This document shows positions 18,154-27,236 of a stretch of 64,000 nucleotides of DNA, one piece after another; the stretch's first letter is position 1, and each line of letters opens with the position of its first letter. The stretch spans positions 124,001 through 188,000 of the forward strand of contig NZ_JADKQA010000004.1 of assembly GCF_015351765.1 (NCBI RefSeq), in the 5' to 3' direction. Below the pieces are notes generated by a model that did no database searches, had not been told where the DNA came from, and was given only the letters and a program-made list of their open reading frames with translations. A program made the translations under genes and the position numbers. Source of the stretch: Clostridium vitabionis (GTDB lineage: Bacteria; Bacillota; Clostridia; Lachnospirales; Lachnospiraceae).

Positions 18154-19249
18154 AAAGAAGCAATCCGGCATCTACATTACCCGCAGGGAGGAAGCGCCGT
18201 GGTACAGGAACTGGGCGGTCCGCCTGATTGCGATCGCCCTCGCCCTGGTGCTCTGCGGCCTTCTGACCACGCTCCTTGTCGGGGAGAATCCCATCCAGGT
18301 GTACGCTTCGATGATCACCGGCGCGTTCGGGACCGCGCGGAAGACCTGGATCACCCTGCAGGAGACGGCGATGCTGCTCTGCGTCGCCTTAGCGCTCGCG
18401 CCTGCGTTCCGGATGCGCTTCTGGAACCTGGGCGGCGAGGGGCAGATCCTTGCCGGCGGCCTGGTCTCAGCGCTCTGCATGATCCTTCTCGGGGGGAAAA
18501 TGCCGAATGCCCTGCTGATCATCCTGACGGCGGTGGCCTCGATCCTTGCCGGCGCCGTCTGGGGCGTCATCCCCGCCGTCTGCAAGGCGAAGTGGAATAC
18601 CAACGAGACGCTGTTTACCCTGATGATGAACTATGTGGCAACACAGCTTGTGGCGTTTTTCGTCATCATCTTTGAGTCGCCGCGCGGCTCCGGCAAGATC
18701 GGCATCATCAACCAGAAGACCCAGGCCGGCTGGCTGCCCCAGATCGGCTCGAACCGGTATCTGCTGAACATCCTGATTGTCGTCCTTGTGGCGGTGCTGA
18801 TGCACATTTACCTGAACTACAGCAAGCACGGCTATGAGCTCACGGTCGTCGGCGAATCCCAGTCCACGGCGCGCTATGTCGGCATCAAGGTCGGGAAAAC
18901 CATCATCCGGACCATGTTCCTCTCCGGCGCGCTCTGCGGCCTCGCGGGGCTGCTGCTCGTGGCAGGCACCAACCACACCATCACGACGACCATCGCGGGC
19001 GGCCGCGGCTTCACTGCCGTCCTCGTCGCCTGGCTTGCGAAGTTCAGCCCGGCGGGCATGATCCTCAGCAGCCTCCTCCTGGTCTTTATGGAGCAGGGTG
19101 CCGGCGAGATTTCCACCACGTTCGCGCTGAACCAGTCGTTCGGCGATATCCTGACGGGGATTATCCTGTTCTTCATCATCGGGAGTGAATTCTTCATCAC
19201 TTACCGGGTACATTTCCGCGGAGGCAGAAAGGAGAAGGAAAATGATTGA
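18140..19249 (+). CDS. BMP-type nucleoside ABC transporter permease 1
   Basis: A 369-residue membrane protein of the branched-chain/ribose permease superfamily with about ten hydrophobic helices. The family motif region reads YELTVVGESQSTARYVGIKV, followed by the conserved helix with SGALCGLAGLLLVAG. It matches YufP/NupP-like subunits of nucleoside importers. A cytoplasmic N-terminus rich in Lys precedes the first helix. Its start lies inside the ATPase gene and its end overlaps permease 2 by 8 bases, showing tight coupling in one operon. Confidence 0.92.
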   Translation: MTTTKKKQSGIYITRREEAPWYRNWAVRLIAIALALVLCGLLTTLLVGENPIQVYASMITGAFGTARKTWITLQETAMLLCVALALAPAFRMRFWNLGGEGQILAGGLVSALCMILLGGKMPNALLIILTAVASILAGAVWGVIPAVCKAKWNTNETLFTLMMNYVATQLVAFFVIIFESPRGSGKIGIINQKTQAGWLPQIGSNRYLLNILIVVLVAVLMHIYLNYSKHGYELTVVGESQSTARYVGIKVGKTIIRTMFLSGALCGLAGLLLVAGTNHTITTTIAGGRGFTAVLVAWLAKFSPAGMILSSLLLVFMEQGAGEISTTFALNQSFGDILTGIILFFIIGSEFFITYRVHFRGGRKEKEND

Positions 19250-20234
19250 TTTCGTGAGTTTCATTCCCCGGGCGGTCGCCCAGAGTATCCCGCTCATGTA
19301 TGGCAGCACGGGTGAAACCATCTCCGAGAAGGCTGGCAACCTGAACCTCGGAATCCCCGGTGTCATGTACGTGGGCGCCATCTGCGGGGTGATCGGTTCC
19401 TTCTTCTATGAGCAGTCCATGGCCGGGCAGCCGTTAAATGGCTTTCTCGCCATCGCGATCCCGCTCCTCTGCTGCCTTCTGGGGTCGTTCCTCATGGGGC
19501 TGCTCTACTGCTTCCTCACGGTGTCGCTCCGCGCGAACCAGAACGTGGTCGGCCTCTCCATGACGACCTTCGGCGTCGGCGTCGGCAACTTCTTCGGCGG
19601 TTCCCTGATGAAGCTCGCCGGGAGCGACGTCCCGTCCATCGCCCTCTCGGCGACAAGCCAGTGCTTCAGCCGCCGCCTGCCCTTTGCCGGCTCGACCGGG
19701 TGGTTCGGGAAAATCTTCCTGTCCTACGGTTTCCTCGCGTACCTGGCGGTGATCATTTCCCTGATTGCCTCCCATGTGATCGAGCGGACCAGGACCGGCC
19801 TCTATCTCCGCGCGGTCGGGGAAAATCCGGCAACCGCGGACGCGGCGGGCATAGGCATTGACAAGTATAAGTATTTTGCCACCTGCATCGGGTGCATGAT
19901 CGCCGGCCTCGGCGGCCTCTACTATGTCATGGATTACGCGAGCGGCGTCTGGTCCAATGACGCCTTCGGCGACCGCGGCTGGCTGGCCATCGCGCTGGTG
20001 ATCTTCACCGGCTGGAAGCCGAAGGTGGGAATCCTGGCCTCCATGCTGTTCGGCGGCCTCTACATCCTCTACCTCTTTATCCCGACGGGAACCAATCTGT
20101 CCATGAAGGAGATCTACAAGATGCTGCCTTACGTGGTCACGATCATCGTCCTCGTGATCACCAGCATGCGGAACCGGCGGGAGAGCCAGCCGCCGGAAAG
20201 CCTCGGGCTCCCGTATTTCCGCGAGGAGCGGTAA
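19242..20234 (+). CDS. BMP-type nucleoside ABC transporter permease 2
   Basis: A 330-residue partner permease (YufQ/NupQ-like). It begins close to the membrane and shows the characteristic TGETISEKAGNLNLGIPGVMYVGA near the N-terminus, then LRAVGENPATADAAGI, the conserved cytoplasmic loop that contacts the ATPase. The track start at 19185 lies inside permease 1; ATG 19242, 4 bases after GGAGAAGG, is used. Last gene of the purine uptake operon; a strong terminator follows at 20307-20368. Confidence 0.92.
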   Translation: MIDFVSFIPRAVAQSIPLMYGSTGETISEKAGNLNLGIPGVMYVGAICGVIGSFFYEQSMAGQPLNGFLAIAIPLLCCLLGSFLMGLLYCFLTVSLRANQNVVGLSMTTFGVGVGNFFGGSLMKLAGSDVPSIALSATSQCFSRRLPFAGSTGWFGKIFLSYGFLAYLAVIISLIASHVIERTRTGLYLRAVGENPATADAAGIGIDKYKYFATCIGCMIAGLGGLYYVMDYASGVWSNDAFGDRGWLAIALVIFTGWKPKVGILASMLFGGLYILYLFIPTGTNLSMKEIYKMLPYVVTIIVLVITSMRNRRESQPPESLGLPYFREER

Positions 20235-20274
20235 GCTGGCCACTGTTCAGCACATGCGGGGAGAGAGATAGCGC

Positions 20275-20304
20275 TTGACAGCCTTTCCGGCCCTATGGTA
20301 TGAT
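20275..20304 (+). promoter_or_regulatory. Promoter upstream of the amino-acid ABC operon
   Basis: TTGACA (20275-20280), 18-base spacer, TATGAT (20299-20304). Near-consensus sigma-A promoter. Transcription would begin around 20311, inside the left arm of the following hairpin. Confidence 0.6.
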
Positions 20305-20306
20305 TG

Positions 20307-20368
20307 CCCTGTCGATTTTAGCATGGTAAAGTGAAAACGTGCTGAAATCGGCGGGGCTTTTGTTTTTT
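20307..20368 (+). terminator. Strong terminator or attenuator hairpin
   Basis: CCCTGTCGATTTTAGCA pairs with TGCTGAAATCGGCGGGG (17 bp including three G-U pairs), followed at once by CTTTTGTTTTTT. It can end the purine importer operon. Because a promoter precedes it, it could also attenuate the amino-acid importer transcript. Confidence 0.8.
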
Positions 20369-20468
20369 CGTATTGACCAGCGGAGACCGGGCAGATCCCG
20401 GCCGCGGCACCCGGGTTTCAGCAGGCCGGGTGCGGGAGAAAAGAGTACAGAGACAGGGAGAGAAAATT

Positions 20469-21356
20469 ATGAGAAAAAGACTGATCAGCGGGATCCTTGC
20501 GGGAATTCTGGCCATGTCCATGGCAGCGTGCGGCGGCTCCGGCTCGTCCGCGAAGACGACGGCAGCAGGGGCGTCCTCCGCCGCGGAGACGACGGAGGCG
20601 GCTTCCAAGGAGGCAGCGTCCGGGGCGTCCTCGGAGGCGGCATCCGGCGATAGCGACGTTGCTTATATCAAGGGCAAGGGCACGATGATTGTCGGCATCA
20701 CGGATTTTGAGCCGATGGATTACAAGGAACAGGGCTCGGACGAGTGGATCGGCTTTGACGCTGACCTTGCGAGAAAGGTAGCTGAGGATCTCGGCGTTGA
20801 GGCACAGTTTGTCGAGATCGACTGGGACAACAAGATCCTGGAGATGGAGAACAAGAGCGTGGACGTTGTCTGGAACGGGATGACCCTGACCGACGAGGTG
20901 ACCAAGTCCCTGTCCTGCACGAAGCCGTACCTGAACAATGCCCAGGTGGTTGTGGTTCCGTCCGACGTGGCGGACAAGTATCAGGATAAGGACAGCCTGA
21001 AGGACCTGAACTTTGCGGTTGAGGTCGGCTCCGCCGGCAAGGAGGCTGCTGAGGAGAATGGCCTCAAGACGACCGAGGTTTCGTCCCAGGCGGACGCGCT
21101 GATGAATGTCCAGGCGAAGACCGCTGACGCGGCGATCATTGATCTCCTGATGGCGGGCGCGATGATCGGCGACGGCACCTCCTACCCGAACCTCACCCAC
21201 ACGGTTGAGCTGAGCACCGAGGAGTACGGAATCGGCTGCCGCAAGGGTTCTGACCTCACCGATTTCATCGACGAGGAGCTGGACAAGTTCCGCAAGGACG
21301 GCTCGCTCAAGGAGCTGGCGGAGAAGTACGGCGTCCAGGACGCGCTTGTTGACTGA
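20469..21356 (+). CDS. Amino-acid ABC transporter substrate-binding lipoprotein
   Basis: A 295-residue polar amino-acid binding protein (SBP family 3). Lipoprotein signal with MAAC lipobox, low-complexity Ala/Ser/Thr linker, then the ligand domain beginning GTMIVGITDFEPMDYKEQ and containing GFDADLARKVAEDLG, the classic signature. VWNGMTLTDE is the segment that usually contacts the ligand. The exact amino acid cannot be told. ATG 20469 (after GGGAGAG) is preferred over the track start 32 codons upstream. A 142-bp gap with a CAGAGC/GCTCTG hairpin precedes the permease gene. Confidence 0.93.
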   Translation: MRKRLISGILAGILAMSMAACGGSGSSAKTTAAGASSAAETTEAASKEAASGASSEAASGDSDVAYIKGKGTMIVGITDFEPMDYKEQGSDEWIGFDADLARKVAEDLGVEAQFVEIDWDNKILEMENKSVDVVWNGMTLTDEVTKSLSCTKPYLNNAQVVVVPSDVADKYQDKDSLKDLNFAVEVGSAGKEAAEENGLKTTEVSSQADALMNVQAKTADAAIIDLLMAGAMIGDGTSYPNLTHTVELSTEEYGIGCRKGSDLTDFIDEELDKFRKDGSLKELAEKYGVQDALVD

Positions 21357-21498
21357 TCTGTCCATGCCGCGGAGAAGCTGCCCGGCCTGTCCCTGCGGGG
21401 GCGGCGGGTCCGCATCAGCGCCGCGGCGATAACATTTTCCGGGGATCGGCAGAGCCGTGAGCGCTCTGTCGATTTCCGCGTATCCCAGGAGAAAACTC

Positions 21499-22152
21499 AT
21501 GTTTCTTAACGTTACGCTGGCCCTTTTTGGCGGATTCCTGATGACGATCAAGCTGTTCTGCCTGACCCTTCTTTTTGCCCTGCCCCTCGGGCTGCTGATC
21601 TGCTTCGGCTCGATGAGCAGAAACCGGGTCATTTCCGTCCCGGTGAACCTGATCATCTGGATTGTCCGCGGCACCCCGCTGCTTCTGCAGCTCCTGATCA
21701 TCTACTTCGGCCCGGGCCTGATGTTCGGCGTCAACATCTGGGGCCCCGGCGATCCGGGGCGCTTCACGGCCGCGCTGGTTTCCTTCGTCTTCAACTACTC
21801 CTGCTATTTTTCCGTGATCTACCGGGGCGGTATTCAGAGCGTGCCGGTGGGGCAGACGGAGGCAGGCAAGGTTCTCGGTCTGACGAACGGCCAGATTTTC
21901 CGGAAAATCATCCTGCTCCAGGTCATCAAGAATATTGTCCCGCCGATCTCCAACGAGATCATCACGTTGGTCAAGGATACTTCCCTCGCCCGCGTGATCG
22001 CGGTCTATGAGGTCATCTGGGCCGGGCAGACTTTCATCAAGAGCGCCGGCATCATCTGGCCGCTGTTCTACACCGGCGTGTACTACCTGGTGTTCAGCGC
22101 GTTCCTGACCTGGCTGTTCCATGAGGCGGAGAAAAAACTGAGTTATTTCTGA
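21499..22152 (+). CDS. Amino-acid ABC transporter permease
   Basis: A 217-residue membrane protein of the HisM/GlnP family with about five helices. The conserved 'EAA' loop that docks with the ATPase reads GQTEAGKVLGLTNGQIFRKIILLQ, and IVRGTPLLLQLLIIYFG is typical of the family. The track includes 14 extra residues; ATG 21499 has AGGAG upstream. It forms a three-component importer with its neighbours. Confidence 0.93.
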   Translation: MFLNVTLALFGGFLMTIKLFCLTLLFALPLGLLICFGSMSRNRVISVPVNLIIWIVRGTPLLLQLLIIYFGPGLMFGVNIWGPGDPGRFTAALVSFVFNYSCYFSVIYRGGIQSVPVGQTEAGKVLGLTNGQIFRKIILLQVIKNIVPPISNEIITLVKDTSLARVIAVYEVIWAGQTFIKSAGIIWPLFYTGVYYLVFSAFLTWLFHEAEKKLSYF

Positions 22153-22190
22153 GCGGTTGTGAAAAGATTTCGGAAGAGAGAGGATCAGGC

Positions 22191-22961
22191 ATGGCGTTAC
22201 TCAAGGTTCAGCATGTAAAAAAGAATTTCGGGCAGACGGAGGTCCTGAAGGATATCTCCTTCACCATGGAGAAGGGCGAGGCGCTCTCCATCATCGGATC
22301 CTCGGGGAGCGGCAAGACGACGCTCCTGCGCTGCCTGAACTTTCTGGAGACCCCGGATGAGGGGCAGATCATCGTGAATGGGGAGACCCTGTTCGACGGC
22401 TCCGCGCACACGCATTTTTCCGATGAGCAGATTCGGAAAAAGCGGCTGCACTTCGGCCTGGTGTTCCAGCAGTTCAATCTGTTCCCCCAGTACACGGCAC
22501 TGGAAAATGTCACGCTCGCGCCGAAGCTGCTTTCGGCGGATAAAACGGGCGCGCAGTTCACCAATATCGAGGAGACGGCGCGCCGTCTCCTCGGCATGAT
22601 GGGGCTGCTCAACCGGGCAAATAATTATCCCCACCAGCTCTCCGGCGGACAGCAGCAGCGCGTGGCCATCGCCCGCGCACTCGCGCTCCATCCGGACATC
22701 CTCTGCTTTGATGAGCCTACCTCGGCGCTCGATCCCGAGCTGACCGGCGAGGTTCTCCGGGTCATCCGGTCATTGGCGGAGCAGCACACGACGATGATCA
22801 TCGTCACCCATGAGATGAAATTCGCCCATGATGTGGCGGACAAGGTGCTCTTCATGGACAATGGGGTGATCCTGGAACAGGGAACGCCGGAGGAGGTCTT
22901 CGACAAGCCGCAGCACGAGCGGACCAGGCAGTTTCTCGCCGGATATCGGGATGTCACTTGA
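22191..22961 (+). CDS. Amino-acid ABC transporter ATP-binding protein
   Basis: A 256-residue ATPase of the GlnQ/HisP class powering uptake of a polar amino acid. Walker A GSSGSGKTTLLR, Q-loop FQQFNLFPQYTALENV, signature LSGGQQQRVAIARAL, Walker B ILCFDEPTSALDPEL and H-loop IVTHEMKFA are all intact. An insertion after the Q-loop (LLSADKTGAQFTNIEET) makes it a little longer than GlnQ. It is the last gene of the operon; its stop codon overlaps the -35 of the riboflavin operon promoter. Confidence 0.95.
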   Translation: MALLKVQHVKKNFGQTEVLKDISFTMEKGEALSIIGSSGSGKTTLLRCLNFLETPDEGQIIVNGETLFDGSAHTHFSDEQIRKKRLHFGLVFQQFNLFPQYTALENVTLAPKLLSADKTGAQFTNIEETARRLLGMMGLLNRANNYPHQLSGGQQQRVAIARALALHPDILCFDEPTSALDPELTGEVLRVIRSLAEQHTTMIIVTHEMKFAHDVADKVLFMDNGVILEQGTPEEVFDKPQHERTRQFLAGYRDVT

Positions 22962-22986
22962 CGGACGGCATCTCCGGGAGTATGAT
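22958..22986 (+). promoter_or_regulatory. Promoter of the riboflavin operon
   Basis: TTGACG (22958-22963), exactly 17 bases, TATGAT (22981-22986), about 45 bases before the FMN riboswitch. The -35 overlaps the stop of the upstream ATPase gene. Confidence 0.75.
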
Positions 22987-23030
22987 CAATTTTGTAAGCA
23001 GCCGGAAGATTCCGGAAAAACAGAATACAG

Positions 23031-23139
23031 CGTCTTCAGGGCGGGGTGCGATTCCCCACCGGCGGTAAAGCCCGCGAGCCGAAAGGCATGATCCGGTGAG
23101 ATTCCGGGGCCGACAGTACAGTCTGGATGAGAGAAGATG
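23031..23139 (+). ncRNA. FMN riboswitch (RFN element)
   Basis: The aptamer is recognised by its conserved blocks: CAGGGCGGGGTGCGATTCC, ACCGGCGGTAAAGCC, GCGAGCC, ATCCGGTGAGATTCCGG, GCCGACAGTACAGTCTGGATG and GAGAAGATG, with P1 formed by CGTCTTC and GAAGATG. It binds flavin mononucleotide and, when bound, favours the downstream terminator, lowering expression of ribDEBAH. The context is exactly where this element is expected. Confidence 0.97.
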
Positions 23140-23191
23140 AGATAGATACCCGCGCGGAGGTTATGCCGCGCGCCGTTGGAATAGTCTGTGC

Positions 23192-23225
23192 AGAGCCCTG
23201 ATCATGAGATCAGGGCTCTATTTTT
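23192..23225 (+). terminator. Riboswitch-controlled terminator
   Basis: AGAGCCCTGATC-ATGA-GATCAGGGCTCT is a perfect 12-bp stem followed by ATTTTT, between the FMN aptamer and ribD. It is the expression platform of the riboswitch. The anti-terminator partner was not identified with certainty. Confidence 0.92.
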
Positions 23226-23252
23226 GTGCGCCCGGCGCGGAAAGGGGGACAA

Positions 23253-24518
23253 ATGGAAGATTCGATGATCGGGCGGCATCTTTCTTCGGATGCCGAGTAT
23301 ATGCGGCGGGCCATTGTGCTGGCGCGCCGCGGTGAGGGCTGGTGCCATCCGAACCCGATGGTCGGCGCTGTCCTCGTGAAGGACGGCGTCATTATCGGCG
23401 AGGGATATCATGAGCGGTACGGCGGCCTGCACGCGGAGAGGAACGCCCTCCGGAGCTGCGGCATTTCCCCGGAGGGGGCGGTGCTCTATGTGACGCTGGA
23501 GCCCTGCTGCCATCACGGGAAGCAGCCGCCGTGCACGGACGCCATCCTGGAGAGCGGGATCTCCAGGGTCTTCGTGGGATCCCGTGATCCCAATCCGCTG
23601 GTGTCCGGGAAGGGTGTCCGGATCCTCCGGGAACATGGTGTGGAGGTCACGGAGGATTTCCTTCGGGAGGAGTGCGACCGGCTGAATCCGGTCTTCTTCC
23701 ACTTTATCACGACAGGGCTTCCCTATGTCCGCATGAAGTACGCGATGACCGCCGACGGCAAGATTGCCGCGAAGACCGGCGCCTCGCGCTGGATCACCGG
23801 GGAGATGGCCAGGCAGCGGGTGCAGGAGATGCGCCACGCCTCCATGGGGATCATGGCGGGCATCGGAACCGTCCTCGCCGACGACCCGATGCTGAACTGC
23901 CGCCTGCCGGGCCAAAAGAGCCCGGTCCGGATCCTCTGTGACACGAATCTGCGCCTCCCGCTCAAGAGCCGGATCGCGCAGACCGCGAAGGAATACCGCA
24001 CGATCGACGTCTGCGGCGCGGATCCGGAGACAGATCCGGTGCTCGCGGACAGGGCGGCGGATCTCCGGGAAATGGGCGTCGAGGTTCTTCCCTGCCCGCT
24101 GCCGGGCAATCTCCGCCGGCGGAGCGCCGACCGGGATGTGGTGCTCGGGACATTTTCCGGCAATCCCGACGGGAAAAATACAGATGCCTGCCGTTCCATG
24201 GGCGTTGACCTCCCGGTTCTCCTGCGGCTTCTCGGCCGCCGCGGCATCGACAGCATCCTGCTGGAGGGCGGGGGCACGCTGAACGAGAGCGCGCTTACCT
24301 CCGGGATCGTGGATGAGATCGATGCTTTTGTGGCGCCGAAGATTTTCGGCGGGACGGCGAAAACCCCGGTCGAGGGCATCGGGGTCTCCGATCCGTCGGA
24401 GGCGCTTCTCCTGGAACTCCGGGAGGTCGAGCAGATCGGGGAGGACCTGCTTATCCGTTATCTGGTAAGAAAAGGTGGCGTCCGGAGGGAGGTGCGCGAT
24501 GTTCACGGGAATCATTGA
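23253..24518 (+). CDS. ribD: Bifunctional riboflavin biosynthesis deaminase/reductase
   Basis: A 421-residue protein performing the second and third steps from GTP to riboflavin. The deaminase domain has the zinc site HAER (about residue 60) and LEPCCHHGKQPPC. The reductase domain begins YVRMKYAMTADGKIAAKTGASRW and ends with LLEGGGTLN. Typical length is about 360; an insertion of some 35-40 residues before LPVLLRLLG (SADRDVVLGTFSGNPDGKN) explains the excess. ATG 23253 follows GGGGGAC; the track start is a GTG 9 codons earlier. The end overlaps ribE by 20 bp. Confidence 0.95.
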   Translation: MEDSMIGRHLSSDAEYMRRAIVLARRGEGWCHPNPMVGAVLVKDGVIIGEGYHERYGGLHAERNALRSCGISPEGAVLYVTLEPCCHHGKQPPCTDAILESGISRVFVGSRDPNPLVSGKGVRILREHGVEVTEDFLREECDRLNPVFFHFITTGLPYVRMKYAMTADGKIAAKTGASRWITGEMARQRVQEMRHASMGIMAGIGTVLADDPMLNCRLPGQKSPVRILCDTNLRLPLKSRIAQTAKEYRTIDVCGADPETDPVLADRAADLREMGVEVLPCPLPGNLRRRSADRDVVLGTFSGNPDGKNTDACRSMGVDLPVLLRLLGRRGIDSILLEGGGTLNESALTSGIVDEIDAFVAPKIFGGTAKTPVEGIGVSDPSEALLLELREVEQIGEDLLIRYLVRKGGVRREVRDVHGNH

Positions 24519-25245
24519 GGAGGTCGGGATCATCCGCTCCCTGGCGCTCAGGGGGAGTTCCGGGAAGATCACCGTCGGGGCGCGCCGGGTGCTCGAGGGA
24601 ACCCGGATCGGCGACAGCATCGCCGTGAACGGCGTCTGCCTGACCGTGGTGGCCATGGGGGACGCGGAATTCACCGCGGACATCATGGCGGAGACATGCC
24701 GGCGCAGCAGCCTCGGCAGCCTCCGGGCGGGGAGCCGTGTAAACCTGGAGCGGGCGATGGCAGCGGACGGCCGTTTCGGCGGTCATCTCGTCTCCGGCCA
24801 CATCGACGGGACCGGGGTTATCCGCTCCCTGCGGCGGGAGGAAAATGCGGTCTGGGTGGAGATCGCCGCCCCGCCCCGGATCCTCCGCCTGGTGGTGGAG
24901 AAGGGATCCGTCGCGATCGACGGCATCAGCCTCACGGTGGCGGATGTCGGAAGGGACAGCTTCCGGGTGTCTGTCATTCCCCACACCGGGCAGGAGACCA
25001 CCCTGCTCTCCAAAAAGCCCGGGGATGCGGTCAACCTGGAAAATGATATGGTCGGGCGCTATGTCGAGCGCCTTCTCGGCTGGCCGCCGGGGGCGGAAAA
25101 GCCAGCCGGAACCGGAAGGGCATCCGGTGAAGAAAAGCCCGGCGGGACGGGGAGGACATCCTGGGAAGAAAAGCCCGGCATTGCGGGAAATTCCCCGCGG
25201 CAGGGGGGACTGACGATGGAGACCTTGCGGAACATGGGATTCTGA
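24499..25245 (+). CDS. ribE: Riboflavin synthase alpha chain with repeat-expanded linker
   Basis: A 248-residue lumazine-binding protein that dismutates two 6,7-dimethyl-8-ribityllumazines into riboflavin. Two similar halves are visible: [10 protein letters not shown]...[13 protein letters not shown] and GHIDGTG...[15 protein letters not shown]. Relatives are about 215 residues. Here about 35 extra residues lie between [11 protein letters not shown] and the conserved tail [11 protein letters not shown], made of a 12-residue repeat ([34 protein letters not shown]). ATG 24499 follows GGAGGGAGG. It overlaps ribD, so coupling is likely. Confidence 0.94.
   Translation: MFTGIIEEVGIIRSLALRGSSGKITVGARRVLEGTRIGDSIAVNGVCLTVVAMGDAEFTADIMAETCRRSSLGSLRAGSRVNLERAMAADGRFGGHLVSGHIDGTGVIRSLRREENAVWVEIAAPPRILRLVVEKGSVAIDGISLTVADVGRDSFRVSVIPHTGQETTLLSKKPGDAVNLENDMVGRYVERLLGWPPGAEKPAGTGRASGEEKPGGTGRTSWEEKPGIAGNSPRQGGLTMETLRNMGF
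25096..25194 (+). repeat. Tandem 36-bp repeat inside ribE
   Basis: Two full 36-bp units and a partial third, each beginning GAAAAGCC(A/C)G, encode the 12-residue repeat in the riboflavin synthase linker. The frame is kept. Confidence 0.85.
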
Positions 25246-25273
25246 TCCGCTGGATAAGGAAGGAGCGAACACG

Positions 25274-26491
25274 ATGGCTGAACAGAAGCATGAATATGCG
25301 CCGATTGAGAAGGCACTGGAGGATCTCCGGGCAGGCAAAATTATCCTCTGCACAGATGACCCGGACAGGGAGAATGAGGGAGACATGATCTGCGCGGCGG
25401 AATTCGCCACACAGGAAAATATCAATTTTATGGCATCCCTTGGGAAGGGGCTGATCTGCACGCCGATGAGCGCGAAAGTCGCCGCCCGGCTCGGCCTTCC
25501 GCCGATGGTCAGCGAGAACACCGACAACCATGAGACCGCATTTACCGTCTCCGTGGACCATGTCGACACGACCACGGGAATCTCCGCGAAGGAGAGGGGA
25601 TACACGATCCGGAAATGCGCGGATCCGGCGACAAAGCCGCAAGACCTGCGCCGGCCGGGGCACACCTTTCCGCTGGTCGCCCGCTACGGCGGGGTTCTCG
25701 TCCGCAGCGGCCACACGGAGGCCACCGTTGACCTGCTCCGCCTGGCGGGGCTCACGGAATGCGGGGTGTGCTGTGAGGTGATGGATGAGGACGGCACGAT
25801 GATGCGGACGCCGAAGCTGTGGGAGATCGCGGACCGCTATGGCCTCACCTTCATCACGATCCGGGAGCTGCAGAATTACTGCCGCATCCATGAAAAACAC
25901 GTCATCCGGGAGGCGGAGGCCCATCTTCCCACCCGCTACGGCGATTTCCAGATGTACGGATACATCAATGACATTACCGGCGAGCACCATGTGGCTCTCG
26001 TCAAGGGGGAGATCGGGGACGGGGAAAATGTCCTCTGCCGTGTCCATTCCGAATGTCTGACCGGCGACACCTTCGGCTCACTCCGCTGTGACTGCGGCCT
26101 CCAGCTCAGAACCTCCATGGAGATGATCGAGAAGGAGGGGCGGGGGATCGTCCTCTATATGCGGCAGGAGGGCCGCGGCATCGGACTGATCAACAAGATC
26201 AAGGCCTATGCCCTCCAGGAGCAGGGCTATGACACCGTGGAGGCGAATGTCAAGCTCGGTTTTGCTCCGGATCTCCGGGAGTACTGGGTCGGCGCGCAGA
26301 TCCTCCGGGATCTCGGCGCGAAATCCCTGCGCCTTCTGACCAACAACCCGGACAAGATTTACCAGCTCAGCGGGTTCGGCCTTACGATCACAGACCGGGT
26401 GCCGATTGAGATCCCGCCGCAGAAATTCGATTACCGGTATCTCCGGACGAAGAAGACGAAGATGGGACACATCCTGAATGAGATCCGGTGA
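25274..26491 (+). CDS. ribBA: Bifunctional DHBP synthase / GTP cyclohydrolase II
   Basis: A 405-residue fusion that makes both riboflavin precursors: 3,4-dihydroxy-2-butanone 4-phosphate from ribulose 5-phosphate, and the pyrimidine from GTP. The first domain shows [10 protein letters not shown] and [13 protein letters not shown]. The second has the zinc cysteines in [21 protein letters not shown] and the motif [10 protein letters not shown]. Length is usual. The ATG follows AAGGAG, 28 bp after ribE. Confidence 0.96.
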   Translation: MAEQKHEYAPIEKALEDLRAGKIILCTDDPDRENEGDMICAAEFATQENINFMASLGKGLICTPMSAKVAARLGLPPMVSENTDNHETAFTVSVDHVDTTTGISAKERGYTIRKCADPATKPQDLRRPGHTFPLVARYGGVLVRSGHTEATVDLLRLAGLTECGVCCEVMDEDGTMMRTPKLWEIADRYGLTFITIRELQNYCRIHEKHVIREAEAHLPTRYGDFQMYGYINDITGEHHVALVKGEIGDGENVLCRVHSECLTGDTFGSLRCDCGLQLRTSMEMIEKEGRGIVLYMRQEGRGIGLINKIKAYALQEQGYDTVEANVKLGFAPDLREYWVGAQILRDLGAKSLRLLTNNPDKIYQLSGFGLTITDRVPIEIPPQKFDYRYLRTKKTKMGHILNEIR

Positions 26492-26511
26492 GCAGCAGAG
26501 AGGAGAAGAAG

Positions 26512-26985
26512 ATGAAAGAAATTCATGTGCTGGAAGGAAAAGTGGTTGCCCCGGAGGGGGTGAAGATCGGGATCGTGGTATCCCGGTTCAACGAGATCAT
26601 CACGAACAAGCTTCTCGGCGGTGCGGTGGACGGCCTGACCCGCCACGGCGTGGACGAGCGGAATATCACGGCGGCGTGGGTGCCCGGCGCGTTCGAGATT
26701 CCGACGGCGGCTCTCCGGATGGCGAAGTCCGGGGTCTATGACGCGGTCATCTGTCTCGGCTGCGTCATCCGCGGCGAGACGACCCACTACGATTACGTCT
26801 GCAATGAGGTCTCCAAGGGCATTGCCCAGGTCGGCCTGGCGACCGGGGTGCCCACGATGTTCGGGATCGTCACCACGGAGAACATCGAGCAGGCCATCGC
26901 CCGGGCAGGCAGCCATGTCGGCAATAAGGGCTATGACTGCGCCCTCAGTGCCATTGAGATGGTGAATTTGCTGCATCAAATGTGA
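26512..26985 (+). CDS. ribH: 6,7-Dimethyl-8-ribityllumazine synthase
   Basis: A 157-residue lumazine synthase joining the two branch products to form the substrate of RibE; it normally assembles into hollow 60-mers. Motifs: [14 protein letters not shown] at the start, [28 protein letters not shown] and [13 protein letters not shown]. Length is standard. The track start at 26488 is a GTG in the ribBA tail; ATG 26512 after GAGAGGAG is better. Last gene of the operon; a terminator follows. Confidence 0.96.
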   Translation: MKEIHVLEGKVVAPEGVKIGIVVSRFNEIITNKLLGGAVDGLTRHGVDERNITAAWVPGAFEIPTAALRMAKSGVYDAVICLGCVIRGETTHYDYVCNEVSKGIAQVGLATGVPTMFGIVTTENIEQAIARAGSHVGNKGYDCALSAIEMVNLLHQM

Positions 26986-27033
26986 AAAATCGTACAATTC
27001 CAGGGCAGCGGGCAGGTATTGACGGAAATTTAT

Positions 27034-27065
27034 GGTTCGGCGGGAAGCTTCCGCCGGACCTTTTG
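27034..27065 (+). terminator. Terminator of the riboflavin operon
   Basis: GGTTCGGCGG-gaagctt-CCGCCGGACC followed by TTTTG. Good stem, short T tail, 48 bases after the ribH stop. Confidence 0.8.
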
Positions 27066-27236
27066 TCGTTTCCGGGCTGGCGGAAAAATGATAAGATGGC
27101 AGAAATCTGTGAAAATACAGCGAATTGCGAGGGCGTATATGACAAAATAAATTTAAGTTTGACAATGTTGAGATGAAATTCGTTTATATCAAAAAATTCA
27201 TACAAATTTTGGAAAGGTTGTGGTATGATATAAATA
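27066..27236. other. Intergenic sequence with a promoter interrupted by IS insertion
   Basis: About 170 bp, A+T-rich. Near its end is TGGTATGAT, an extended -10 (27222-27230), after which the start site would fall at the 6-bp TAAATA target that the IS duplicated. It probably once served the small thioredoxin-like gene now 1.9 kb away. Confidence 0.45.
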
